From positions 1,178,001-1,242,000 of the forward strand of contig JAWKHH010000004.1 of assembly GCA_041394945.1 (NCBI GenBank): DNA of 64,000 nucleotides, given 5' to 3'. A program made the translations under genes and the position numbers. Source of the stretch: Bryobacteraceae bacterium (lineage in GTDB: Bacteria > Acidobacteriota > Terriglobia > Bryobacterales > Bryobacteraceae). Shown piece by piece: positions 7,831 to 15,580 of this stretch. The notes beneath the pieces are model-generated. The model did not search any database, was not told the origin of the DNA, and saw nothing but the letters and a program-made list of their open reading frames with translations. The stretch's first letter is position 1; every line of letters begins with the position of its first letter.

Positions 7831-9240
7831 ATGCGCAGCGTTCTCGGGGTGCTGTTGATCGCAGCCGGTTTCCACGGTGAGGCCGCCGATTGGGCTCGGT
7901 TTCGCGGCCCCAACGGCGCCGGCGTCGCCGACGGTCTGCCGCTGCCCGGCAACATCGGCGAGGGAATCAACGTAGCCTGGAAAGTGCCCGTGCCGATGGG
8001 TAAGTCCTCGCCCGTTCTCACTCGCGACCGCATCTTTCTCACCGGGCATCGCGAGGGCAAACTCGAAACCTTCGCGCTCGCTCGCGCCACCGGAAAACTG
8101 CTCTGGCGGCGGGAAGCGCCCGGCCACCGCGAAGAGAAACGGAACAAGCTCAACGACCCCGCCGCCCCCACCGCCGTCACCGACGGTGAGAGCGTCTACG
8201 TCTTCTTCGCCGGCTTCGGGCTTGTCTCCTACTCCAAGGACGGCGAGGAGCGATGGCGTCTCCCGCTCGGCCCGTTCACCAACTTTCACGGAATGGGCGC
8301 GTCCCCGATGCTCGCCGGCGGCCGGCTGATCATGATCTGCGATCAGGATCAGGAAGCCTTTCTCCTCGCCGTGGACCCGGCCACCGGCAAGACCGCGTGG
8401 AAGGTGGAACGGCCGGAGATGGTCCACAGCTTCTCTACTCCCGTCGCCTGGCGCGACACCGAGGGGCGCACTCAAGTGATCGTGCCCGGGTCCTACCAGA
8501 TGACGAGCTACGACGCGGCCACCGGCAGGCTGATCTGGAAACTGCATGGGCTCACCTACCAGGTGAAGTCCGTCCCGGTGGTCGACGGCGATCGGCTGTA
8601 CTTCAACGGCTGGGCGCCCGGGGGCGAGCCGAGCGAACGAATCGAACTCCCGGACTTCGCAACGATGCTCCGCGATCACGACGCCGACAAGGATGGCAAG
8701 CTCTCCACGGCCGAGGTTCCGAAGAACTGGCGCCCAGGCTCCTGGGACATGCAGGATCTCGACAAGGATGGTCTGCTCGACGCCAAGGATTGGCAGTATT
8801 ACCGCATGCGGCGCACCTCGTCGAACTCCACAATGGCGATTCGCCTCGGTGGCGAAGGCGACGTCACCGCGACGCATCTGCTGTGGCGCTACCAGAAGTC
8901 GCTGCCCGACGTGCCGGCCGTGTTGCTCTACCGTGGCGTGCTCTACCTGATCCGCAACGGCGGTATTCTCCAGGCTCTCGATCCGCAGGGCGGAAAGCTC
9001 CTCTATCAGGGGCGGCTCGAAGGCGCGCTCGACGAATACTACGCATCGCCGGTGGCCGGTGACGGGAAAGTGTATTTCCTCAGCCGCAACGGCAGCGTGA
9101 CCGTGCTCAAGGCGGGAGCGCCGTTCGAGGCCCTGTCGAAGGGCGAACTCGACGGCGAGACGTTCGCGACCCCGGCGATCGGCGATGGTCACATCTACGT
9201 GCGCACGTCGTCGTCGCTCTATGACTTCGCCGCCCGTTGA
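7831..9240 (+). CDS. exported PQQ-like beta-propeller protein with inserted EF-hand pair
   Basis: 469 residues with a short signal peptide (SVLGVLLIAAGFHGEA). The mature start WARFRGPNGAGV and repeated blades (ATGKLLWRREAPG, PATGKTAWKVERP, AATGRLIWKLHG) mark an eight-bladed PQQ/BamB-like propeller. Between blades, at about residues 283-322, lie two EF-hand-type calcium loops, DADKDGKLSTAEV and DLDKDGLLDAKDW. Function is unknown: this type is common in Acidobacteriota and Planctomycetes and may be a scaffold or binding protein rather than a quinoprotein enzyme. The end overlaps the following methyltransferase start by 20 bp. Confidence 0.88.
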   Translation: MRSVLGVLLIAAGFHGEAADWARFRGPNGAGVADGLPLPGNIGEGINVAWKVPVPMGKSSPVLTRDRIFLTGHREGKLETFALARATGKLLWRREAPGHREEKRNKLNDPAAPTAVTDGESVYVFFAGFGLVSYSKDGEERWRLPLGPFTNFHGMGASPMLAGGRLIMICDQDQEAFLLAVDPATGKTAWKVERPEMVHSFSTPVAWRDTEGRTQVIVPGSYQMTSYDAATGRLIWKLHGLTYQVKSVPVVDGDRLYFNGWAPGGEPSERIELPDFATMLRDHDADKDGKLSTAEVPKNWRPGSWDMQDLDKDGLLDAKDWQYYRMRRTSSNSTMAIRLGGEGDVTATHLLWRYQKSLPDVPAVLLYRGVLYLIRNGGILQALDPQGGKLLYQGRLEGALDEYYASPVAGDGKVYFLSRNGSVTVLKAGAPFEALSKGELDGETFATPAIGDGHIYVRTSSSLYDFAAR

Positions 9241-9853
9241 CGCGGCTCTGATCGCCGAAGCCGTCCGTTTCCATCCCTGGGACGCGATGTCGCCCGCTGC
9301 GTTGGCCGCGATCGCGGAGCTTGGGCCGTTCGACGCGAGCGCGGAAACCGGCTGCGGAGGCAGCACCATTGTCCTGTCTCACTGCGCCCGCCGCCACACC
9401 GCGTTCGCCATCGAAGGGGAGAACGCCACCATCTCCACGCTACGTCGGCAGCGGGCGCTCGCCGTCGAGCGTGTCACGTTCGTGGAAGGCGAAACCCGAA
9501 ACACCGTGCCCGGTCACGACTTCCGCGCGCCTCTGGACTTCGTGCTGCTCGACGGCCCGCACGCGTATCCGCTGCCGCAGATCGAGTACGCCTACCTGGC
9601 GCCGAACTTGCGGATCGGTGGTTGGCTGGCGGTGGACGATATCCAGATCCCGTCGGTCCACGAGTTGTTCCGGTTCCTGGCCGAGGAGCCATCGTGGGAG
9701 CTGGATCGCGTGTCGGTGCGCACTGCCTTCTTTCGCAGGAAGAGCAATCGCTCGGGGGGGCCCGATGATTGGGCCGCGCAAGGGATGAATCGCCGGCCTG
9801 TGCTGCGCTACGCATGGCGGGATTGGGCCCGAAAGTGGCTTCGCCGTCAGTAG
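9221..9853 (+). CDS. class I SAM-dependent methyltransferase (Methyltransf_24 type)
   Basis: 210 residues. The glycine-rich cofactor loop ASAETGCGGSTIVLSH is followed by AIEGE at the end of the second strand and by FVLLDGPHAYPLPQIEYAYLA, the pattern of the Methyltransf_24 family. The acceptor cannot be read. Start at ATG 9221 overlaps the propeller gene, implying co-transcription. The C-terminus is rich in Arg and Trp. The 3' end overlaps the convergent UDP-glucose dehydrogenase by 7 bp. Confidence 0.78.
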   Translation: MTSPPVDAALIAEAVRFHPWDAMSPAALAAIAELGPFDASAETGCGGSTIVLSHCARRHTAFAIEGENATISTLRRQRALAVERVTFVEGETRNTVPGHDFRAPLDFVLLDGPHAYPLPQIEYAYLAPNLRIGGWLAVDDIQIPSVHELFRFLAEEPSWELDRVSVRTAFFRRKSNRSGGPDDWAAQGMNRRPVLRYAWRDWARKWLRRQ

Positions 9854-11148
9854 CCCCGGCCGATGCCCCGGTAGGTGAACCCCATCTCCGCCATCCGGTC
9901 CGGCTCGTAGATGTTCCGGCCGTCGACCAGCACACTCCCCCGCATCAGAGACTTCACCCGCGCCAGGTCGAGCTGCTTGAATTCATTCCAATCCGTGCAG
10001 AGCACCAGCGCGTCTGCGCCCGTCGCCGCTTCGTAGGCGTCCGCGCAGAAGGAGAGTTCCGGCATCAGCCGCCGCGCCACCTCCATCGAGACAGGATCAT
10101 AGCCGCGCGCCTCGCCGCCTCCGGCCACTACGGATCGCGCGATTTCGAGCGACGGCGCGTCGCGCATATCGTCCGTGTTCGGTTTGAACGCCAGCCCGAG
10201 CAGACCCACGCGTTTGCCCTCGAGATTCGGGCCGATCAGTTCGCGGAGCTTGCGTAGCACCAGCCGCCGCTGATGCTTGTTGATCTCCATCACCGTCTGG
10301 AGCAGTTGCGGATGCTTTCCCTGCACGTTGGCCATGTAGGCCAGCGCCTTCACGTCCTTCGGGAAACAGGACCCGCCGTATCCGAGGCCGGCATCCAGAA
10401 ACGAACGGCCGATCCGCGGATCGTACCCCATTCCCGCCGCCACTTCCTTCACATCCGCCCCGAGCGCCTCGCAGATGTTGGCGATTTCGTTGATGAACGA
10501 GATCTTCGTCGCCAGGAACGCATTCGAGGCGTACTTGATCATCTCGGCCGTGCGCAGATCGGTCACCACGATCGGTGCGCGTAGCGGCAGGTGCAAGTCC
10601 GCCACCTTGTGCGCCGCATCCTTGTCGAGCGAGCCCAGCACGATCCGCGCCGGGTTCATGAAATCCTGGATCGCCGCCCCCTCGCGCAGGAACTCGGGAC
10701 AGGACACCACGCTGAACGGCGTATCGCCGGCGCGCTTGCCGCGGACGATGTCGGATACCCAGTCGCCGGTACCCACCGGAACCGTCGACTTGTTGACAAT
10801 CACCAGCGGCTTTTTCATGTTCTCGGCGATCGCCTCGGCCGCCTTCCGCACATACTGGAGATCGGCTTCGCCGTCCACGCCTTCCGGCGTCCCCACAGCG
10901 ATGATGGCGAAGTCGGCGTTCTCGAGCGCCTCGGCGTAGGAAGTGGTGAACCGCAGTCGACCCCGCGCCACATTGCGGCGCACCATTTCTTCGAGCCCGG
11001 GCTCATAAATCGGAAGAATACCCTCGTTGAGACGGGTAATTTTTTCCTGGTTGATATCGACGCCCGTTACCTTGTTACCCAGATCGGCGAAACAAGTGCC
11101 ACTCACCAGCCCGACGTAGCCGACACCGACGACGCAGATTTCCTTCAC
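9847..11148 (-). CDS. ugd: UDP-glucose 6-dehydrogenase
   Basis: 433-residue cytosolic enzyme that oxidises UDP-glucose to UDP-glucuronate with two NAD+. The N-terminal Rossmann motif is GVGYVGLVSGTCFADLG, followed by EFLREGAAIQDF and the active-site Cys loop GYGGSCFPKD near residue 260. The C-terminal domain has LLGLAFKPNTDDMRDAPS. Length is full. The GTG start at 11148 has no strong ribosome-binding site. The product feeds exopolysaccharide synthesis, consistent with the sugar transferase gene 8 kb away (inference). Confidence 0.96.
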   Translation of the reverse strand: MKEICVVGVGYVGLVSGTCFADLGNKVTGVDINQEKITRLNEGILPIYEPGLEEMVRRNVARGRLRFTTSYAEALENADFAIIAVGTPEGVDGEADLQYVRKAAEAIAENMKKPLVIVNKSTVPVGTGDWVSDIVRGKRAGDTPFSVVSCPEFLREGAAIQDFMNPARIVLGSLDKDAAHKVADLHLPLRAPIVVTDLRTAEMIKYASNAFLATKISFINEIANICEALGADVKEVAAGMGYDPRIGRSFLDAGLGYGGSCFPKDVKALAYMANVQGKHPQLLQTVMEINKHQRRLVLRKLRELIGPNLEGKRVGLLGLAFKPNTDDMRDAPSLEIARSVVAGGGEARGYDPVSMEVARRLMPELSFCADAYEAATGADALVLCTDWNEFKQLDLARVKSLMRGSVLVDGRNIYEPDRMAEMGFTYRGIGRGY

Positions 11149-11185
11149 AAACTCAAATTAGCACGGCTCCCGGCGTCCGCCCGGC

Positions 11186-11602
11186 TCAGATCGGCGCCGG
11201 CTCCGGGGCAATCGCAAGGAACCGGCGCACCAGATCGGCCGCCTTTCGCGCCCGCGCCTCTGCATATGCGGTTAGGCGCGAGCCCTCGCTGAACTCGAGC
11301 CCGGGAACGTGGCAAACGTAGGCGTGTCCGCGGAAGCAATACCGGGATCGCGCCAGATCGACGATTTCTGCGGCTTCTGCCGCACCGCAGGCCGGCTCCA
11401 CCCATGGGTCGCCGAGTTCGCGCGACGAGTCGATGAACAGCACCTCGTCGGCCGGCGCGATCTCCTCGGCCAGGGCCTTGTCCAACTGCGAGACGTCGTG
11501 TACGAAAACGTTTGGCTCAGCGCCAAGAAGTTCCAGGACCCGGTGCGCGACGCCCTCGTCGCCTCTCCCGGTATCGCCGGCCGCGATCACAATCAATTGC
11601 AT
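11186..11602 (-). CDS. hydrogenase-maturation-type endopeptidase homologue
   Basis: 138 residues resembling the HycI/HybD/HyaD peptidases that clip the C-terminus of the [NiFe]-hydrogenase large subunit after nickel insertion. Matching features are the N-terminal GDTGRGDEGVAHRVLELL (Glu at the HybD E16 position), an acidic residue in VLFIDSS, and a His in CHVPGLEF at the third nickel-ligand position. No hydrogenase or hyp gene lies anywhere in the window, so the substrate is unknown and it may serve a distant operon. It ends 37 bp before ugd on the same strand. Confidence 0.75.
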   Translation of the reverse strand: MQLIVIAAGDTGRGDEGVAHRVLELLGAEPNVFVHDVSQLDKALAEEIAPADEVLFIDSSRELGDPWVEPACGAAEAAEIVDLARSRYCFRGHAYVCHVPGLEFSEGSRLTAYAEARARKAADLVRRFLAIAPEPAPI

Positions 11603-11681
11603 GGTGGGTCTCCTGTTTTCGTTCGTCGGTTGAGTCTCCCAACAAACGCCGCTGCAATCTGGATGCCAGACGGCGAAGCCC

Positions 11682-12566
11682 TTATTCCGCCTGATCTTTC
11701 TGTACGAGCTCCAGAAAAGCGCGAGCCGCGTGGCTCAACGCCCGGCGAGCGGGGAAGACGAGCCTGATGTTTCGTTCCACGTTGAGTTCCTCAACGCGTA
11801 CCTCCCGCAATGCATGTTGCGCCAATTCCTGCTCAACGCACATTCGTGGCAGAAACGCCACTCCCTCATTACGTTGAACCAGACGCCGAATTGTCTCAAT
11901 CGTAGGCATCTCGACGTCCATGTTTAATGGAACCTGATGCCTTTGGAACTCCCGGATCACAACTTCCCGGTAGGGTGAGACGACGTTGTGGGCCACAAAC
12001 GTCTCCATACCCAGCTCCGATATCGAAACACTGGCCCTCCCGGCAAACCGGTGTTTCGGTGAAACGATAAATGCTAAGTGATCTTTGTATATCACAGAGG
12101 AAACCAGAGCGGAATCCCCTGGATCGAAGCTAAGCATCCCCAATTCGAGGTCTCCATCGATCAATTGTGCGGGTATTCTCGAGGACAGACTTCGCCGCAC
12201 TTGTACCTTGACCTTTGGATACAGGCGCCGGTAGGCCTGGATGTGCTTCAACAGATACAACGACGTCGATTCGTTCGCTCCGATCGTCAACCGTCCGGTC
12301 GCGTTGTCGCGCAGTTCCTCGAGCGCTGTGCCCAGTTCCCGTTCCAGGTTCTCGAACCGCCGCGCGTACTCGGCCACGATTCGGCCCGCGTCGGTGAGCA
12401 ACAGTTCCTTGGCCGACCGATCGATGAGCTTCTCCCCAAGCTCGTTCTCCAGCCGCTGCACCGCCAACGACACAGCCGGCTGCGTCCGCAGCATTTTCTC
12501 CGCGGCGCGCGAAAAGGATTTCTCGGTGGCCACGGCCAGGAATACCTTCAGGACATGTAGCTCCAT
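11682..12566 (-). CDS. LysR-family transcriptional regulator
   Basis: 294 residues. The N-terminal winged helix-turn-helix is typical (LKVFLAVATEKSFSRAAEKM, then TQPAVSLAVQRLENELG, then LLTDAGRIV), followed by a LysR substrate-binding domain with RLTIGANESTSLYLL. Divergently transcribed across 63 bp from a galactonate-dehydratase-like gene, the classical arrangement for a regulator and its target (inference). The stretch 11780-12130 is visibly less GC-rich than its neighbours. Downstream of its stop the next gene is about 80 bp away. Confidence 0.95.
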   Translation of the reverse strand: MELHVLKVFLAVATEKSFSRAAEKMLRTQPAVSLAVQRLENELGEKLIDRSAKELLLTDAGRIVAEYARRFENLERELGTALEELRDNATGRLTIGANESTSLYLLKHIQAYRRLYPKVKVQVRRSLSSRIPAQLIDGDLELGMLSFDPGDSALVSSVIYKDHLAFIVSPKHRFAGRASVSISELGMETFVAHNVVSPYREVVIREFQRHQVPLNMDVEMPTIETIRRLVQRNEGVAFLPRMCVEQELAQHALREVRVEELNVERNIRLVFPARRALSHAARAFLELVQKDQAE

Positions 12567-12575
12567 ATGCCGTAT

Positions 12576-12589
12576 TTATTGAATTATAA
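12576..12589. promoter_or_regulatory. AT-rich inverted repeat, candidate LysR operator overlapping a -10 box
   Basis: TTAT (12576-12579) and ATAA (12586-12589) form an inverted repeat around tgaatt in the 63-bp divergent region. The segment also fits the LysR T-N11-A pattern and contains a perfect minus-strand TATAAT (12588-12583) upstream of the LysR gene. It is the only strongly AT-rich patch nearby. The -35 regions are not evident. Confidence 0.45.
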
Positions 12590-12629
12590 CAACTGCTTTC
12601 GGCTGCGCTGAATCCGGCTCGGTTGTAGT

Positions 12630-13871
12630 ATGGAAGACGCCATGTCTTCCAAAAAGCCTGATTCGAGCGCCGGCGTCTCCCGCCGCGCCTTAACCGGCAG
12701 CGCGCTGGCCGGCCTTTCGATGGCTCCCGCCGCGGCCCAGAATGCCCCCATCAAACCTGGCGATCCGTTGAAGGTCACCAAGCTCGAAACCATCCTTGTA
12801 AAGCCGCGCTGGCTGTTCCTCAAGATTCATACAAACGCCGGCATCACGGGTCTCGGCGAGCCGATCACCGAGGGCCGCGCACTCACCTGCGCGCAGGCGG
12901 TGAAGGAGATCGAACCGTACCTCGTCGGAAAGGATCCCCGGCCGGTGGCTCATCACTGGCAGGCCATCTATCGCCACGCGTTTTACCGCGGCGGTCCGAT
13001 TCTCACCAGCGTGCTCTCGGGCATCGACCAGGCGCTCTGGGATATCAAAGGCAAGGCGCTCGGCGTCCCCGTCCACGAGTTGCTGGGCGGCCCCACCCGC
13101 CACAAGCTCCGCGTCTATTCGCACGCCCGCACTCCGGACGCCATGCGCCGCGACATGGCCCAGGGATTCACGGCCTTCAAAACCGGGCCCGCCAAGCGCC
13201 GCGGCGTTTCCCGCTACGTCGACACGCCCAAGGATGTCGCCTACGCGGTGGAACGGTTCGCCGAACTCCGCAAGACCGTCGGCGACGAGATCGACATCGG
13301 CATCGATTTCCACGGCGCCATCTCACCGGCCACGGCCAAACTCCTCATCAAAGGCCTCGAGCCCTACAGCCCGATGTTCTGCGAGGAAGTAATCAACTGC
13401 CAGAACCACGACATCATGGCCGAGATCGCCCGCGGCACGCACCTGCCCATCGCCACCGGTGAGCGCGTGTTTACCAAGTGGGGATTCCGCGAGGTGCTCG
13501 AAAAGAAAGCCGCCACCATCCTCCAGCCGGACCTCTGCCATGCCGGCGGCATCACCGAAGTCCGCCTGATCGCTGGAATGGCCGAGGCCTACTACGCCTC
13601 CATCGCGCCGCACAATCCCCTCGGGCCCATCTCGCTAGCCGCTGGCGTGCAGATCGCCGCTTCGATTCCCAACTTCCTCATCCAGGAACAGGTCTCGCTC
13701 GGCGAAGGCTATATCAAGAATCCGTTCGCCGTGAAGAATGGGTACATCGACGTACCCAAGGCCCCCGGCCTCGGCATTGAACTCGACGAAAACGCTATGG
13801 CCGACAAGATCGGCCACGACTGGCGCAACCAGGAAACCTACGACGAAGACGGCTCCGTCGTCGACTGGTAG
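12630..13871 (+). CDS. enolase-superfamily sugar-acid dehydratase, D-galactonate dehydratase-like
   Basis: 413 residues. A twin-arginine-like leader (VSRRALTGSALAGLSMAPAAAQ) precedes an enolase-superfamily enzyme of the mandelate racemase subgroup. Expected residues are visible: FKTGP, the DFHG pair used by galactonate dehydratases, EEV, GER, and the catalytic His in IAPHNPLGP. The family dehydrates D-galactonate to 2-keto-3-deoxygalactonate. The leader suggests export, unusual for an enzyme feeding central metabolism. ATG 12642 with GGAAG upstream is an alternative start. Divergent from the LysR gene, and its 3' end overlaps the convergent maf gene by 34 bp. Confidence 0.85.
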   Translation: MEDAMSSKKPDSSAGVSRRALTGSALAGLSMAPAAAQNAPIKPGDPLKVTKLETILVKPRWLFLKIHTNAGITGLGEPITEGRALTCAQAVKEIEPYLVGKDPRPVAHHWQAIYRHAFYRGGPILTSVLSGIDQALWDIKGKALGVPVHELLGGPTRHKLRVYSHARTPDAMRRDMAQGFTAFKTGPAKRRGVSRYVDTPKDVAYAVERFAELRKTVGDEIDIGIDFHGAISPATAKLLIKGLEPYSPMFCEEVINCQNHDIMAEIARGTHLPIATGERVFTKWGFREVLEKKAATILQPDLCHAGGITEVRLIAGMAEAYYASIAPHNPLGPISLAAGVQIAASIPNFLIQEQVSLGEGYIKNPFAVKNGYIDVPKAPGLGIELDENAMADKIGHDWRNQETYDEDGSVVDW

Positions 13872-14416
13872 TCAAACTCCCGCAGCCGCCGCCACACGAG
13901 CGATACCGGCAGCCCGACTACATTGAAGTAGCAGCCCTCGATCCGGTCGACCCAGCGCGAAGCGACGCCCTGGATCGCGTACGCGCCCGCCTTGTCGCCC
14001 GGCTCGGCGGACGCGGCGTAGGCGGCCAATTCAGCCGGGGGAATTTCGTGGAATCGAACCCGAGTGACGGCGGCATCGGCAATGGTTCGGCTGCCCCGTC
14101 GCAGCGCGATCCCGGTAATCACCTCGTGCCACTGCCCGCTGAGCAATAGCAACATGCGCGCCGCGTCGCCGGGGCTTTCCGGCTTGCCGAGAATCTCGCT
14201 CCCACCTGCAACCACCGTCGTATCGGCCGCCAGTACGATCGTTCCATCGCCCTCAATGGCGGCGGCTTTGTCTACGGCAAGCCGCCGCACGTAGGCTTCG
14301 GGATTCTCACCGGCATGAACATCCTCCGGAACGTTCGCCGGGCGAACCACGAAATCGATTCCCGCCGCGCGCAGGATCTCGGCGCGCCGCGGCGATGCCG
14401 AGGCCAGTACGATCAT
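13838..14416 (-). CDS. maf: Maf-family nucleotide pyrophosphatase
   Basis: 192 residues. The N-terminal signature IVLASASPRRAEILR is diagnostic, followed by ENPEAYVRRLAVDKA, VLAADTTVV and GKPESPGDAARMLLLLSG. Maf proteins hydrolyse non-canonical or modified nucleoside triphosphates and have been linked to septum inhibition. Residues KAGAYAIQG complete the active site. Full length. It lies 15 bp downstream of the DUF72 gene on the same strand and overlaps the convergent dehydratase gene. Confidence 0.95.
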   Translation of the reverse strand: MIVLASASPRRAEILRAAGIDFVVRPANVPEDVHAGENPEAYVRRLAVDKAAAIEGDGTIVLAADTTVVAGGSEILGKPESPGDAARMLLLLSGQWHEVITGIALRRGSRTIADAAVTRVRFHEIPPAELAAYAASAEPGDKAGAYAIQGVASRWVDRIEGCYFNVVGLPVSLVWRRLREFDYQSTTEPSSS

Positions 14417-14431
14417 TCGTACATGGTAGCG

Positions 14432-15316
14432 TCAGGCGGCAGTGGCGGCGCGAGTCACCAGCGGCGGCGGAATCATCGCCACGGAGGCGACGCGCCGCTC
14501 CGGCGCTGGGGCTCCTACCAGGCCTTGCATCTGCATCGCGTTCACCACGCTACGGCCCAATCCGTGGTTGGCGAACACCACGTAGGTCTGCTCGGAGAAG
14601 CGCGCCACGCGATCGATCCGCGCCTTCCAGTCGCTCAGTTCGCCGAGCGTGTACAGGTAGTCCTTGCCCGCCGCCTCCATCGCGACATCGTCTTCCGGCC
14701 GGCCGAAGTCTTCGTGCACAGCGCCGGCCACGCGGCCATGGAGTTTTACGTACCCGATGCGCCACGTGAGAAATGAAGACGGTCCGGCTGCACGCACCGT
14801 CTGCGGCTGATCGAGATTGCAATAGCCCACGTGGTAGTCGATCAGCGTCCCGATGCCTTCATCGCTCGCCCACGTGCGGTGGCGAAGCTCGGCCACCAGC
14901 GGTAGGTGATGGAAGGCGCGCCGTAGACGGATCAGGAAATCCTTGTTCTCTTCCGTGTACCGGAACGAGTAAGGAAACTGCATGAGTACGCAACCAAGCC
15001 TGCCCTGATCCGTCAACGGCTTCAGCCCCTCCGAGAATCGTTTCACCTCCCCCGAATCCAGGCTCCGCTCGTGCGTGAACAGACGGTTCAGCCGCGCGGT
15101 GAACTTGAAGCGGGAATTGTGGTCGACCTTGGAAACCCAGAGTTTCGCCAGCTCCGGCCGCACCATGTCCGTGAACGTCTGCGCGATCTCGATGGTATCG
15201 AAACGGTCAGCCAGGAATTCGATCGGATGGAACGACCGCGGATGCGGCCGCGGATAAACCCGGCCCTCCCAATCCTTGTAGGCCCACCCAGAGGGTCCGC
15301 AACGTAGTTCCGCCAT
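14432..15316 (-). CDS. DUF72 (YecE-like) TIM-barrel protein
   Basis: 294 residues of the DUF72/YecE family, whose biochemical role is unresolved. The N-terminal RCGPSGWAYKDWEGRVYP and the later MQFPYSF and VAELRHRTW are characteristic; YVVFANHGLGRSVVNAMQM near the end matches the usual FNNH..A.NA region. AAAGGAG lies upstream of ATG 15316. A consensus-like promoter is present at 15367-15395. It is probably co-transcribed with maf. Confidence 0.9.
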   Translation of the reverse strand: MAELRCGPSGWAYKDWEGRVYPRPHPRSFHPIEFLADRFDTIEIAQTFTDMVRPELAKLWVSKVDHNSRFKFTARLNRLFTHERSLDSGEVKRFSEGLKPLTDQGRLGCVLMQFPYSFRYTEENKDFLIRLRRAFHHLPLVAELRHRTWASDEGIGTLIDYHVGYCNLDQPQTVRAAGPSSFLTWRIGYVKLHGRVAGAVHEDFGRPEDDVAMEAAGKDYLYTLGELSDWKARIDRVARFSEQTYVVFANHGLGRSVVNAMQMQGLVGAPAPERRVASVAMIPPPLVTRAATAA

Positions 15317-15366
15317 GGCGACACCGGCTCCTTTCGAATACTGCGCTTCGCTGTTTCTTCGCCTTC

Positions 15367-15395
15367 AGAATACGTCTGTTTCCAGCCTGTGTCAA
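15367..15395 (-). promoter_or_regulatory. sigma70 promoter for DUF72-maf
   Basis: On the minus strand a perfect TTGACA (15395-15390) and TATTCT (15372-15367) are separated by exactly 17 bp. The start site would fall near 15360, about 45 nt before the DUF72 ATG. Confidence 0.75.
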
Positions 15396-15502
15396 TAGTC
15401 TTCTTCGTCTTTTCTTCGTTCTCCGTAACGAAGATTAAAGTGCCACCGAATCCGTAACCTTGCGTCCGGTATCCTCGCCTCCCCTTACATCCCCGTTACG
15501 AC

Positions 15503-15549
15503 AGCGGGCGCTCTTCACCCCTCATCACCCAAACAGACGAGCGCCCGCT
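15503..15549. repeat. 11-bp perfect inverted repeat downstream of the protease gene
   Basis: AGCGGGCGCTC (15503-15513) and GAGCGCCCGCT (15539-15549) pair perfectly across a 25-nt loop. On the minus strand it follows the stop of the 1182-residue protease gene by about 30 nt. It could end or stabilise that transcript; there is no U-tract. Confidence 0.55.
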
Positions 15550-15580
15550 ACTCCCACCCTGCAGGTTCTTTCCAAATCAA

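Noticed and set aside
7777..9369. Long minus-strand open frame continuing upstream of the M48 peptidase
   Set aside because: It is antisense to the PQQ-propeller and methyltransferase genes, has no family resemblance, and only the part from ATG 7776 reads as a peptidase.
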